DNA of 64,000 nucleotides from Fasciola hepatica. Lineage: Eukaryota > Platyhelminthes > Trematoda > Plagiorchiida > Fasciolidae. Made by a program: the position numbers and the translations under genes. Shown here piece by piece: positions 40,651 to 50,954 of this stretch. The notes below the pieces were generated by a model. It was not told where the DNA came from and did not search any database. It worked only from the letters and a program-made list of their open reading frames with translations. How positions within the stretch are numbered: position 1 is the stretch's first letter; each line of letters begins with the position of its first letter. The stretch covers positions 869,501 through 933,500 of the forward strand of contig CANUEZ040000168.1 of NCBI GenBank assembly GCA_948099385.1. The letters run 5' to 3'.

Positions 40651-43314
40651 TCCATAAAAATATGAAAACTGTGTGTGAACCTAATCATAAATCGCGGTAC
40701 ATTTTCGTGAAAAGTTTTTTCAAATGGATTATTGTCAGTCATGTTGCGATGATCGTTGGAAGCAGCTCGCATAAGTGGTTTGGCTCCGCGTTGGGTGGTT
40801 TGAGTGATCTGATTATATCTCATCACTACGAAAGCTTTCCGGGTTTCAGTGATGTTCTGATATAGTTTTAAAACGATACTATTTTTCATCTAATAAACCC
40901 CAAAAATAAGTAGCAGTATGCAAGGTTTGGCCGTTTTGCCGTAAATGCTAGCTGTACTAACACAGTGATTTCATTACTGTTTTTTCCGACTATTCCTTAT
41001 TGGTTTCTGGCATACGGACATGTCCGTATACAATCCGTTCCAAGTACTATTTTATGATTGAAAACCATGATCATAATAAATATTGAGATTAACTGTCCAG
41101 TTAACTGTGTATTATGAACTCATACATTCCATTTGTTTTAATGTATTCTCATTACGGTCGCCAGATTTCGGCGATGGCTGTGTAACAGCCAGATTGGGGC
41201 TGCCATTTGTTGTTCATTTAGTGTAAGTGTTGGTGCCTGTTGATGCAATTACTGTGCCTTGGCTCACAGTGTTTTCCTTTTATTGTGCTTTTGCAGATCA
41301 CACACGCGCTATCCCCATGGGGAAAGCATTGCCCCTGCATGTAACATTTGTTCATTGTTGGTGCCTTTGTAAGGATGTTAGACGCTTCGCCGCGTTAAGT
41401 CAATTTTGGAGGTGTACGAAATTAGCTGCTATGAATTTTGTTACAATTTTTCTGGTCATTGTTCCCGTTCAACGGGTAACGATCGTTACTCGAGTCAAAT
41501 GATTTAATTGGTGATATCGAGAGCCCCCAAATAACAAAGGACTCATCGGCAGCAGCTGCGGAGCAAAGAGTCGTATCTGCTACTACCTATATCACTGTTA
41601 GGTAATGCATACTGAACTTTTGAATACAAATAGTTGTGGGAACATGATGGGTAATACCACGTGCGTACCAAACAAAGAATCTGTATCAACTGATTTGACT
41701 GCGATCGCTTTCACGAACGGTAAGTTTCATGGTGATCGGCAATATAAGCAACAGAACTATCATTCAGGGTTAGAGAAAACAAATTTAAAACACCGATCAA
41801 AATAATAAGTACGCTCGTAGAAGGCAACTGGGTTCGTAAACCTATATGTTTCACCCGGGTAGTACGTCCCCAGTTTCCCCCATGGGGCTACTCCAAGCCT
41901 ACTATTGAGAAACTTAGAGCAGCGCCACCGCTGCCCCAACGTGGCACCATGGAGCAGACCCCAAGCGATGGGGCAACATTGCGACTAGCCCCATAAGGTA
42001 AACATGGGGATAGCCTCAACCTTTGTAATACGTTAGACGAAACCAGTTATAACTGTCATTTCTTGGGGCTACTGCTGCGGTGTTTATTTCTAATTTGGCC
42101 GTTTGCGTACTCGTCCAACACAAACAAATTTCTGTTCAACTTAAAATTGAAAATTGAGGGCCAAGTTCGTGAAACGAAAAATTCATTTACGTTTACTAAA
42201 TGTGTATTTTGTACAAACTACAATAATCCATCAAAGTGCATTTCCGTTGAACCCTGAATCTGATTGTCTGTGGTCTCGGTATCGGCAGAAATGGAAATAC
42301 AAAAGTAAACTGTTATTGAAGAACAGCCCGTAAATCATTTTAACATTACGTAACGAGTGATGATGGCGGCTAATGTAAATACTGTTTTACATTGGACAGC
42401 AGGGAAATTTTCAACGATGCTTGCAAGTTGAACAAAAGGAATGAATCTACTTTGATGTGTTGATGAAGCGGCCTGTCGATGTATACTGAGCAAAATATGC
42501 TTGCATATAACTGCTACTTTTTCAGGCTTCCGTATATAGAACCGATAGCAGAAATGGAGCACGGGAGAAGCGCAGAAGCTCAGTGTAATTGATTAGCTGG
42601 TAGAAATACTTCAAGTATTACTCTTATAGTAAAAATATTTTTGTTAAAAGCAAATTTGAACTAAGGCAACTCCGCTTCATTCTACTTGCCTATTATATCT
42701 ACCACCCGCTCAAAGATCACGAGCGTTGTGGTAATAGTTTTTGACGTGGTTGTCAATGTCGATAGCTGGTTCCTCGGCAAAAAACGGACTGAATCTGGTA
42801 GCATCCAGTAAGTGGTGAGGCCATTAATTAACTGGTGTACCTTTTATTGCTTTGATTAGTCTTTGATCGCAAACCGCTACCCTATTGCTGCTATCCAACC
42901 AGAAGCACTTCACTGAGATGCCTGTACTGACCACAGCAGATGGCATTTTTTCACTGCATCACAAGGATTCCTACTTGCGTACAGCCGGAGTGCTGTGACT
43001 TAAATGTGTCAACTAAACATATAGTAACTTACCATCTTACTGAAAGCTTCAGGTGTTCCCAGGACGCCGTGTAAATTTTGAAGTCTTTCGAAACTCTTTA
43101 CTCGTGGAAGTGGAGTCACGTATTTGATTACTAAGGAGTGGGAAAGCGGCTGTTCCCAACGAGCTTCCCCAGTTCTTTTCAAACTGGATGGTGAAACGTT
43201 GATAAGATCGCCTACCACTTTGTTTGGTGACATTTGAAACGAGGAGCCTATTCCGTTATTATGGGGGGAGTCTCTGATAGGCCCCATCTTCTAGGAAGGA
43301 ATAACCAATGACTA
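40651..43314. other. 2.7 kb, repeats and no recognised gene
   Basis: It contains one member of an inverted dispersed repeat (42124-42300) and a GC-rich patch with repeated CCCCAT/ATGGGG words (41,870-42,020). Open frames up to 92 codons have no recognisable domain. Confidence 0.55.
42124..42300 (+). repeat. dispersed repeat, copy 1
   Basis: From ATTTCTGTTCAACTTAAAAT to about GGAAATACAAAAG, the sequence reappears reverse-complemented at 57765-57929. The first ~100 bp are almost identical. The family is unknown. Confidence 0.75.
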
Positions 43315-45135
43315 CAGTAACCATCGTGATATCACTCTGTTTCCGATAGTCATCAAGAAATCAGCCTCAATGTTGCTACGTCGTCCCACATCAGCTCGAG
43401 AAAAGGACGCCCGAGAACAATAGACTGGATTTTGCCCAGGTCGATGCTTCATTGACCAGATTTTCACTCTTCGTCAACTATTTGAAACGCGTCACACGCA
43501 CCGTCGACCGACAATGATGGTTTTCTTGGGTCCAAAAGGTGCCTTCGATTCAGTTGACCGAACAGCACTTTTCAGTGATCCTCAGCGAAACAGTATGCCC
43601 CAGAAGTTCGTGAACCTACTGAGATCATTGTATTCTCATACTTCTGGCCGCGCAAGGGTATACGGCGAAATCTCCGGTCGGTTCGAAACGATTAGCAGTG
43701 TTCGACAATGATGTCCCGTTTCTCCCTTCTTGTTCAACTTCGTCATGGACGAAATAATGAAGAATACGTTGGAAAATCTTCAAGATATGAGCGTCGAACT
43801 GGGAAATAGTGAAAAGCTATGTGACCTAGATTACACAGACTATGTTGTTTGCTTGTTCGAATCCACGGAACATGCTCAGCGTGCACTAGATAGGCTCGCA
43901 AGAGCTATAGCTCAGTTCGGCATGCGCCTTGCACCTTCAAGGTGTAAGATGATGTTGTAAGACTGGACGTGAAAGATTCTTAGCTTGATGCTCGATGGGG
44001 AGGTGTTGACATCTGTTGACCACTTTAGTATTTTTGGCAGCTTTGTGACGACGGATAGGAGCATAGTTGTAGAGATGAGGGCGCGCTCATTCGAGGCCCG
44101 AGCGACGTACGCTGGACTGAAGCACTTGTGGCGTCTACCTGATATTTCGCTGAAGTTGGTAGGTCGTGTGCACTGTGCCTCGGTGCTTTCAGTTTTGCTG
44201 AGTAGTTGCGGAACTTTGTATCTCCGTGCAGAAGATTTTCATCTTGAGGTTTTCGACCACCGATGTTTTTGAAGTATCACTAGGATTGGATGGAATAGAC
44301 GAGTGGGCAACGCTGGGGCTAGAAAGCAAGTAATGGGTAATAATTCGGTGAACCTTCTGACACAGCATGTCCAGCTCAGTAGACTTTGGTGTTTGTCGCA
44401 CTTGTTGCCTATGGCAAATACATGTTTTCCACATGGTGTTCTGTTCTCCGTTCCTCCTAGGGAGTGGAAGAGGCCGAGTGGAGGTTAACAGATGACATGG
44501 CAGCGCGGAATGAGAAAACGTGCAGCAAACTCAGGAAAGTTGGGTACCTCGCCTCCTCCTGGGTGGCATCCAAAAGGTCTATAGCGGCTCGAAGATGCGA
44601 GACAAAAAGGAAGTATGTTAACAAAATGCTTGGGTACGGAAACCCGTGCAACAGAATTACATAAAAGATGACTCTCAGAATGTCTACAACTTTCAACAAC
44701 TTGACATCAAACCGGCCACATAAAATTGATCCCCAAGTTTAGTTTTACGTAGCTTTCGGTCGGGCGGTTGTACGCCATCCTAATGGGTTCTGATAATTCC
44801 TCAGTTGCCTGCCGAGTGGCAGAAGGCTAACTGGAAAAGCGTTTTGAGATTGTATCGGCTCGGTCTTTATTGCCGCAGGTCACACAGCTTACAACCAACG
44901 CATAGAGGACAGTCCACGGTAGCCACTAGCGGGCAAGTTGGAAATGCGTTCCTAATAACTTGATAAAACAATAAGAGGCATAAAACGCAGTGAAAATGAG
45001 ACTGAAGAATATGTGGAATGTACAAGATGACGCTGATCCGCCAACCAGTTGGCTGGAGACGCTGAAGGATATGGCAGAAAAACGTGAACAGTGGCTATTG
45101 TGTTGTCACTTTCTATCAAATCGGAATGATTGATC
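43315..45135 (+). pseudogene. RTE-like reverse transcriptase, broken
   Basis: This is the reverse transcriptase half of an RTE-like non-LTR element. Blocks in order: DQIFTLRQLFETRHTHRRPT (43450-43510), KGAFDSVDRTALF (43544 on), PFLFNFVMDEIMKN, then the catalytic box, which reads YTDY instead of YADD (43832-43843), then FESTEHAQRALDRLARAIAQ, GLKHLWRLPDISLKLVGRVH, LEVFDHRCF (44249 on), and the C-terminal LETLKDMAEKREQW near 45,045-45,085. Stops occur near 43,710, 43,960 and 44,271. The second catalytic Asp is Tyr. About 350 bp with many stops lie between 44,690 and 45,000, so the tail may contain an insertion. It is of the same general type as the endonuclease pieces in the JNK intron. Confidence 0.75.
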
Positions 45136-45553
45136 AATGTGCGCTTGTACAGTTAGACCGTGAATTCCGTGTGTTGACCACTAGAACATTCTTTCTTTTT
45201 CCCACCCCTGTAGGTCCACTCCCAGTCCGTCCTGTATGTTCATACTTTTTAATTCAACGTGCAACATGGTAAGGAAGGCAGTAGTCAATGGGACTTCCCC
45301 TGCTGTCTAAAGCTGTAAGATAATGATGGTGACACGGGTGAGTGCCTGCGGCACAGCTTGTGACATGATGCCCTGAAAGTAGTAGAACAAGATTCAACAG
45401 AGGCTGTCGGTCTATCCACACTTCTAGTAAGGCTGTCTATGGACAGTAGAACTTTTTCTCCAGTTCGCTAAAAATATAATCTGACGGCTCTAGGATTTGC
45501 AGTTGGCACTCGATGTAGTGTGTTCCTGCTGACAGATAATTTATGTAGCCACA
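45136..45553 (-). pseudogene. possible continuation of older BEL element
   Basis: The minus frame near 45,550-45,440 reads THYIECQLQILEPS then YIFSELEKKFYC. It vaguely resembles the protease-to-RT junction of the younger BEL copy, and would follow the older BEL remnant across the younger insertion. Similarity is weak. Confidence 0.3.
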
Positions 45554-45558
45554 TCCCC
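45554..45558. repeat. target site duplication TCCCC (left) of BEL element
   Basis: TCCCC here and at 53205-53209 flank the BEL element exactly. Five bases is usual for BEL/Pao. Confidence 0.88.
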
Positions 45559-45773
45559 TGTAACGATTATTCCTACTGTGAGCAACGCGTAGCCAATTCA
45601 ACACGAATCCCAAAACCAGAACCAGATTGATTCATAGTTTCTACGGTACTGGATTACCAAGTTATACGTATATAAATATATACAAACCTCAACTGTACGG
45701 CCACAACGTCTAACAACGAGGACCAGAGTTCAACAAATGCCAATGTCTGGTACCACCGTCACGGCAGTCCAAG

Positions 45774-45937
45774 TGTAACAGGCAGGGGCAATGCTCTTCC
45801 GACGAGGGTAGCACGTGTGATCTGCAAAAGCACAAAAGGGAAAAACTCCATGAGCCGAGGCCCAGTGAGTGTATCAAAGGCACCAACATTTACAATAAAC
45901 GAACAACAAGATGGCGGCCTCCAATCTGGCCGTTACA
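45774..45937 (-). repeat. TRIM LTR 1
   Basis: 164 bp, TGTAACAGGCAGGGG to TGGCCGTTACA on the + strand. By position it is the 3' LTR in minus orientation. Confidence 0.85.
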
Positions 45938-46167
45938 CTGCTCCCCCCACAAAAGAACACTGCCCCCAGTGTTCCGTACTCCAGCACACTACAGGAGCAC
46001 TAAATCTCCAGGAACCACACCTTGGGCAGGCGATATCACAAGACCTCTCCTATGCCACACTAAATCTACGCCTCGGATTACTTTACAATTATCTCTTCGG
46101 CCCATATCAGGTCTATCTCCAAGGCTTCCCACTCCTCTCAATGCGGTCCTGCCGTGGGTGCCAAAAA

Positions 46168-46331
46168 TGTAACAGGCAGGGGCAATGCTCTTCCGACGAG
46201 GGTAGCACGTGTGATCTGCAAAAGCACAAAAGGGAAAAACTCCATGAGCCGAGGCCCAGTGAGTGTATCAAAGGCACCAACATTTACAATAAACGAACAA
46301 CAAGATGGCAGCCTCCAATCTGGCCGTTACA
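46168..46331 (-). repeat. TRIM LTR 2 (shared)
   Basis: 164 bp. It differs from LTR 1 at one site seen (GGCGGCC against GGCAGCC). It serves both units. Confidence 0.85.
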
Positions 46332-46539
46332 CTGCTCCCCCCACAAAAGAACACTGCCCCCAGTGTTCCGTACTCCAACACACTACAGGAGCACTAAATC
46401 TCCAGGAACCACACCTTGGGCAGGCGATATCACAAGACCTCTCCTATGCCACACTAAATCTACGCCTCGGATTACTTTACAATTATCTCTTCGGCCCATA
46501 TCAGGTCTATCTCCAAGGCTTCCCACTCCTCTCAATGCG

Positions 46540-46557
46540 GTCCTGCCGTGGGTGCCA
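46540..46557 (-). promoter_or_regulatory. TRIM primer binding site
   Basis: TGGCACCCACGGCAGGAC in minus reading begins four bases after LTR 3. A tRNA with 3' end GTGGGTGCCA would match; I do not assign it. It is repeated in the second unit (46146-46163). Confidence 0.65.
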
Positions 46558-46561
46558 AAAA

Positions 46562-46725
46562 TGTAACAGGCAGGGGCAATGCTCTTCCGACGAGGGTAGC
46601 ACGTGTGATCTGCAAAAGCACAAAAGGGAAAAACTCCATGAGCCGAGGCCCAGTAAGTGTACCAACGGCACCAACACTTACATTAAACGAACAACAAGAT
46701 GGCGGCCTCCAATCGGGCCGTTACA
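46562..46725 (-). repeat. TRIM LTR 3
   Basis: 164 bp, with about six differences from the other two, clustered in its second half (such as CAGTAAGTGTACCAACGG). Confidence 0.85.
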
Positions 46726-46917
46726 GAAGTTCGATTCAAAATTATGCCACTTTACGTGAGCAAAATATAAACAAATGTTGAAGTGTAGTGATTGATGCAT
46801 GTTGTATTTGTGCCAGGGTCAATAAAATAAAGAGGATAGTCTCAAAAATACAAGTATATGACAACGGCTGGGGAGGATTCCCACGCATGTACGCCACACC
46901 GCCCACCAAATCCTCCC

Positions 46918-47588
46918 ATGAAAAGGTCAGCATCCATGGAGTAAATAGGGGTACTGATTCGCCCTACCCTACCTAGGCCCTAAGTCAGTGCATACGCAGG
47001 TCACTATGGATCTCGTCTATCGTCGGCCAGTCGCAGACAAACTTGCAGGCTTCTTGAGGTTATGCGCCCTCTTGACTTATCAGGGTTTCTTCTGAGAATG
47101 ACATGACACTATCCGTATACAAAAAAGGGGCTTCGATGTGATTGGAATTTGTAGACAGATTACGGAATGTGGAATAAAACGCTGCCTGAACAAGAGTAAA
47201 GTACGTGGCAAGATGAAGACTGAGGATTCGTAATGAAAAATGGAGATGGCTACAAGTTACTGGAACATCAGGGGGTCAACGTGTGTTGCTATCAAATAAG
47301 AAGTATGTTCGACTCACAACTCATATACAGTTGCACACAGGTTGAATAATATTACAAATAAATCACGGGAGAAGAGATAAGTTTACAAACGGTCAGTAAG
47401 CGCTTGTTCAAGAGTCTTCGCTACTTCACAAACAATGTCGTGTCTTGTGATAAACTAAGGTTTGGACAACTAACTCCATAGTAAATGGTGAACACAGCAT
47501 GAAATTAAACACAAATTTACTTCGAAGACGGTGTGAAGAGTTGGGTCCTACGGGAGAATCCATAAGAAATAAATAAATGAATTCAGCT
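46918..47588 (-). other. BEL 3' noncoding region
   Basis: About 670 bp between the Pol stop and the purine tract. No open frame or domain of note. Confidence 0.6.
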
Positions 47589-50500
47589 TCATCTGGTATC
47601 AGCAGACATGGATTTAGCTTGGTCTGTAGCGTCGACCTCGCCCTCGCCACTGTCACCTTCGAGCGGACATATCTTACGAATATCTCGCAGTACGTCTTCT
47701 TTGTTCGTTCTCACTACCACCGTGTGCACGAGGCCATCGATTTCTGTACGGCAGTCCTTTATCACTCCAACCGGCCAATCGTCTTTATGTAAATGGCTCT
47801 CCTCGAGGATGACCACATCGCCACTTCTGAACGACCTCCGTTTGGAGATCCACTTTTGCCGAAGCTGCAGTTCGGTAGGTACTCCCTCGTCCATCGTTTC
47901 CAGAAAGCCTCTGCTAGGTGGTTCACTTGTTTCCATCCTACAACGTACTTTTCAAGCAGGGTTTTCGGTGTGGTTGCTCCTACGTTTGACCGCAGTATTA
48001 ACAGGTCGTTGGGGGTGAGTGCCGTTTCGTCTTCCGGGTCTGGGACGATCGGCACCAGAGGTCTGTTGTTCAATATGCGTTCTACTTCTGTTAGTAAAGT
48101 AGTCAGCCTCTTGTCATCGAGTGTTTGTTGTGAGGTCAGGGCTGTGAGTATTTTCCTAGTCGATCGTATCAGCCTTTCCCAAACGCCACCACGAAGCCTG
48201 GCCTAAGGTGGGTTGAAGTGCCATTCTATCCCCTTTGCTACGGTCTGGTTTTGTATTTTGGCGTGATCCAGGCGGTTCCACCATTCCTCTAACTTCTTAT
48301 GAGCCCCAAAGAAATTCGAGCCATTGTCTGAGTATATATTCTTGGGGACGCCCCGCCTCGCGATGAACCTTTGAAGGGCCATTAGGAATGAATCGGTTGT
48401 CATGTTATGCACTACTTTCAGGTGGACTGCTCTGGATTGTAGGCATGTTATCAGGCAGCCATACCTCCTTTGAGTGCTCCTCTGATGTCGTACGAGTAAC
48501 GGGCCAGAGCAGTCTACGCCAGTTTCCACGAACGGGCTCCATCCCGGTTGAACTCTCACTGCTGGAAGGGGGGCCATCATTTGTTGGCCTGCTACCGCTC
48601 TCCGGCGACGACAAGTGATGCAGTTGCCTATGACTCGCTTGGCCGTTGCTGGTCCCTTTGTCACCCAAAATCGTCGGCGTATATTGTTCAATAATTGATT
48701 CAGGCCTGCATGTCCCTCTTCCCGATGTACATGATCTATCAGGCATCTCGTTATATGGTGGTCACCGGGGATTATTATGGGGTGTTTTGTTTCGTACTGT
48801 AGGCTTGAATTCGCCAGCAGCCCTCAAACTCGCAGTAGTTCGTTGGTTCGCATGGGGTTTGGTCTTCGGATTCTGCTGTGCAACAGCCTGCTTCCTTTGG
48901 TGTTATCATCTATCCTGGCTAGCTCGCGGGCCTCGAACGGGAAAGCGTCTAGTTGCAGTAGGTGTAGAACGTCGAGTTCAGCTTGATTCAGCTCGTCCGG
49001 TAGTATCGTCCCACATTCAATGTGTTTTGTGGTCTTGCGCCTTTCATAATCAACAAGAGTACTTTGTATCGTGTCCACCAGACCACGGCTCCTAACATTT
49101 TTGTCCAGTTGGGGAATTGGCACAGTTTTTCTATTAGGCTTACGCTTCCCGTGAAGTTTATCAGTCTTTTAGTCTCGATATCGCCATCATCAGCCTTAGG
49201 TAATAATAGCTTTGGCCATATCTCTTTAACTGCAGTTAGGAAGTGTGGTCCCATTCTCCACATCCGCAACCTCTCTAGTGTTTTCAGGCCCCTTGATCAG
49301 AAGTCGGCCGGGCTACTGGTGGATTGTACATAGTGCCATTGATGGGTTTCTGTCGACTCGTAGATTATAGTGAGTCTGTTGGCCACGAAAGTGTTAAAAC
49401 GAGTGGTAATGTTGTTTATGTAATGAAGTACCGTGGCTGAGTCCGTTCAAAAGTTTGTTTCCCAGTTTATCCGGTCGAAGCATCTCCTAACAAGCGTCGC
49501 TGCTTTCACGGCCAGTACTGCTGCCGTCAGTTCCAGCCTTGGAATGGACACCGTTTTCAGTGAAGCCACTCTCTCCTTTGCGAATAGTATCTGGCTGTGC
49601 CACCCACCATTTGCGTCCACCCAGCAGCCGTGAGCAACTATTCGGTAGCCTATTTCTGATGCATCAGAAAATAGGTGGAGTTGGGCACCGTTTGTGCACT
49701 TGATTCTCGTTAAGCCCCTTTGTATTTTGATCTCACCAAGTTTCTCAAGGCTGTGAAGCCAGTCGCGCCATCGCTTATCGTCGTCATCGTGGAGAGGTTC
49801 GTCTCAACCCGGCCCTCTCTGGCACAGCGATTGCAGCAAGCACTTTCCCGGTAACAACCATGGAGAAACGAAACCTAGGGGGTCATAGAGGCTTGAGACT
49901 GATGATAGGATTCCTCTCCGTGTGACTGGTCATTTGGGTAAGTCCAGAGTGAAAATGAATTTGTCACCCCTGGGTTTCCACCGAAGACCAAGCGTGCGCC
50001 CCGTTTGTGAAGAGGATCCCAAAAGCTATCTCAAACACTCCGTTTTCTCAGACTTCGGGATAACATTGAGCACCTTTTGGCTGTTTGAAGTCCATTTAGT
50101 GAGGTTGAATCCTCCGGCAATTAGAGTGGCAATCAGTTTGGTCATTTAGGAAAAGCGGTATTTGGGTCGTCGAAGGAGCACAAAAAATTGTCCACTTAGA
50201 AGTGGTCCATTGCTCTTCCTAACAAATTGCTGGTGCTTCCGAAACGCTTGAGAATTTCCCGGAGGGCAAAATCAGCACGGATGAACGGTCAGCCTGTACT
50301 CGTCAGCTGTGCGACTTGCGTCGTTTTCAGACCGCCAGTGAAGACGAAGGGCGTCCATATCTTTAACGGGCATCTTTACTCGTAGGAACATTTCAGTATG
50401 TCCGCAGAGACGGCTAATTTTCCTAGCCGGAAACGACATAAAACCTCGACTAGTGGTATTGTCCAGTCTGGGCCCTGTAGCATATGGTCGTTGAGTGACA

Positions 50501-50954
50501 CACCCTGACATTTCGTGGCACAGTCGAAAACCACTCTGACCTTCCCCGGTTTCTTTGGGTTCACGACCGGATGATGGAGTAGGTACCACCTCAAATTTGC
50601 GCTGATAACCGTTGTATCCACTCTTTCCACATAACCCAAGTCGATGTTATGTTAAATGGCTCGCTTGTATTCCATCCTTAACTGTGGTTCTCAAATTAGC
50701 CCGGTTTTGAGGAAGCATAATCTCTTCAGAGTCATTTCTCGGCTGTTTGGCATAGGTTTCATGTTGGGTCTCCATGGGCCAGGAACCTCGAAACGACCTT
50801 TTGCGTACTTGACGTTCTCGGCTACCATCTTCAAAGCCGCCCTATCTTCTCGTGATGGGGCATCTCTATCGATGGCCAGGTCGGCGAATTTGGTGTTATA
50901 CAGTTGTTGGAATGACTGTTCAATGTTCGCCGTTTCCACCGACGTGCAGTTGAT
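47589..50954 (-). pseudogene. BEL Pol: RT, RNase H, integrase (broken)
   Basis: Minus reading shows the RT start near 50,640 (PGKVRVVFDCATKCQGVSLN) and MFLRVKMPVKDMDALRLHWR (50,390). The catalytic box, expected YVDD, appears as stop-V-D-N: TAA 50196-50198 and AAT 50187-50189. RNase H lies near 49,720-49,470 (LHLFSDASEIGYRIVAHGCW, VSIPRLELTAAVLAVK). The integrase zinc region and core are 48,760-48,203 (HVHREEGHAG, CITCRRRR, GVDCSGPLL, IYSDNGSNFFG, KLEEWW), so the D,D,E residues are still present. TAG follows FNPP at 48,203, after which the tail continues (ILNNRPLVPIVPDPED) and ends at 47589. Several frame changes make it inactive. It would have copied and inserted the element. Confidence 0.85.

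Larger units (their letters stand above)
45774..46725 (-). mobile_element. tandem TRIM (3 LTRs, 2 internal parts)
   Basis: This is 952 bp built as LTR-internal-LTR-internal-LTR, with three 164 bp LTRs (45774-45937, 46168-46331, 46562-46725) and two 230 bp internal parts. LTRs begin TGTAAC and end GTTACA. In minus orientation a TGG-starting primer site (TGGCACCCACGGCAGGAC, from 46557 down) lies four bases after the LTR, and a purine tract (GTGGGGGGAGCAG) lies directly before the next LTR. The inside has no coding capacity for a retroelement protein. Flanking CAAG (45770-45773) and GAAG (46726-46729) look like a 4 bp duplication with one change. These are the marks of a terminal-repeat retrotransposon in miniature. 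The two complete 394 bp units differ at two positions seen by eye; the third LTR has more changes. Confidence 0.85.
45559..46898 (-). repeat. 3' LTR of BEL element, split by TRIM
   Basis: Parts are 45559-45773 and 46730-46898 (with CAAG/GAAG around the insertion). It contains a TATA-rich stretch (45664-45685). It ends, in minus reading, with GTTACA, whereas the 5' copy ends GTTATA. A purine-rich tract (GGGAGGATTTGGTGGGCGG on the minus strand, 46899-46917) precedes it. Confidence 0.88.

Noticed and set aside
45817..46566. 249-codon open frame across the repeat array
   Set aside because: It lies in the noncoding TRIM array. The 394 bp unit is not a multiple of three, so the same sequence is read in two frames in one ORF; there is no retroelement protein similarity.
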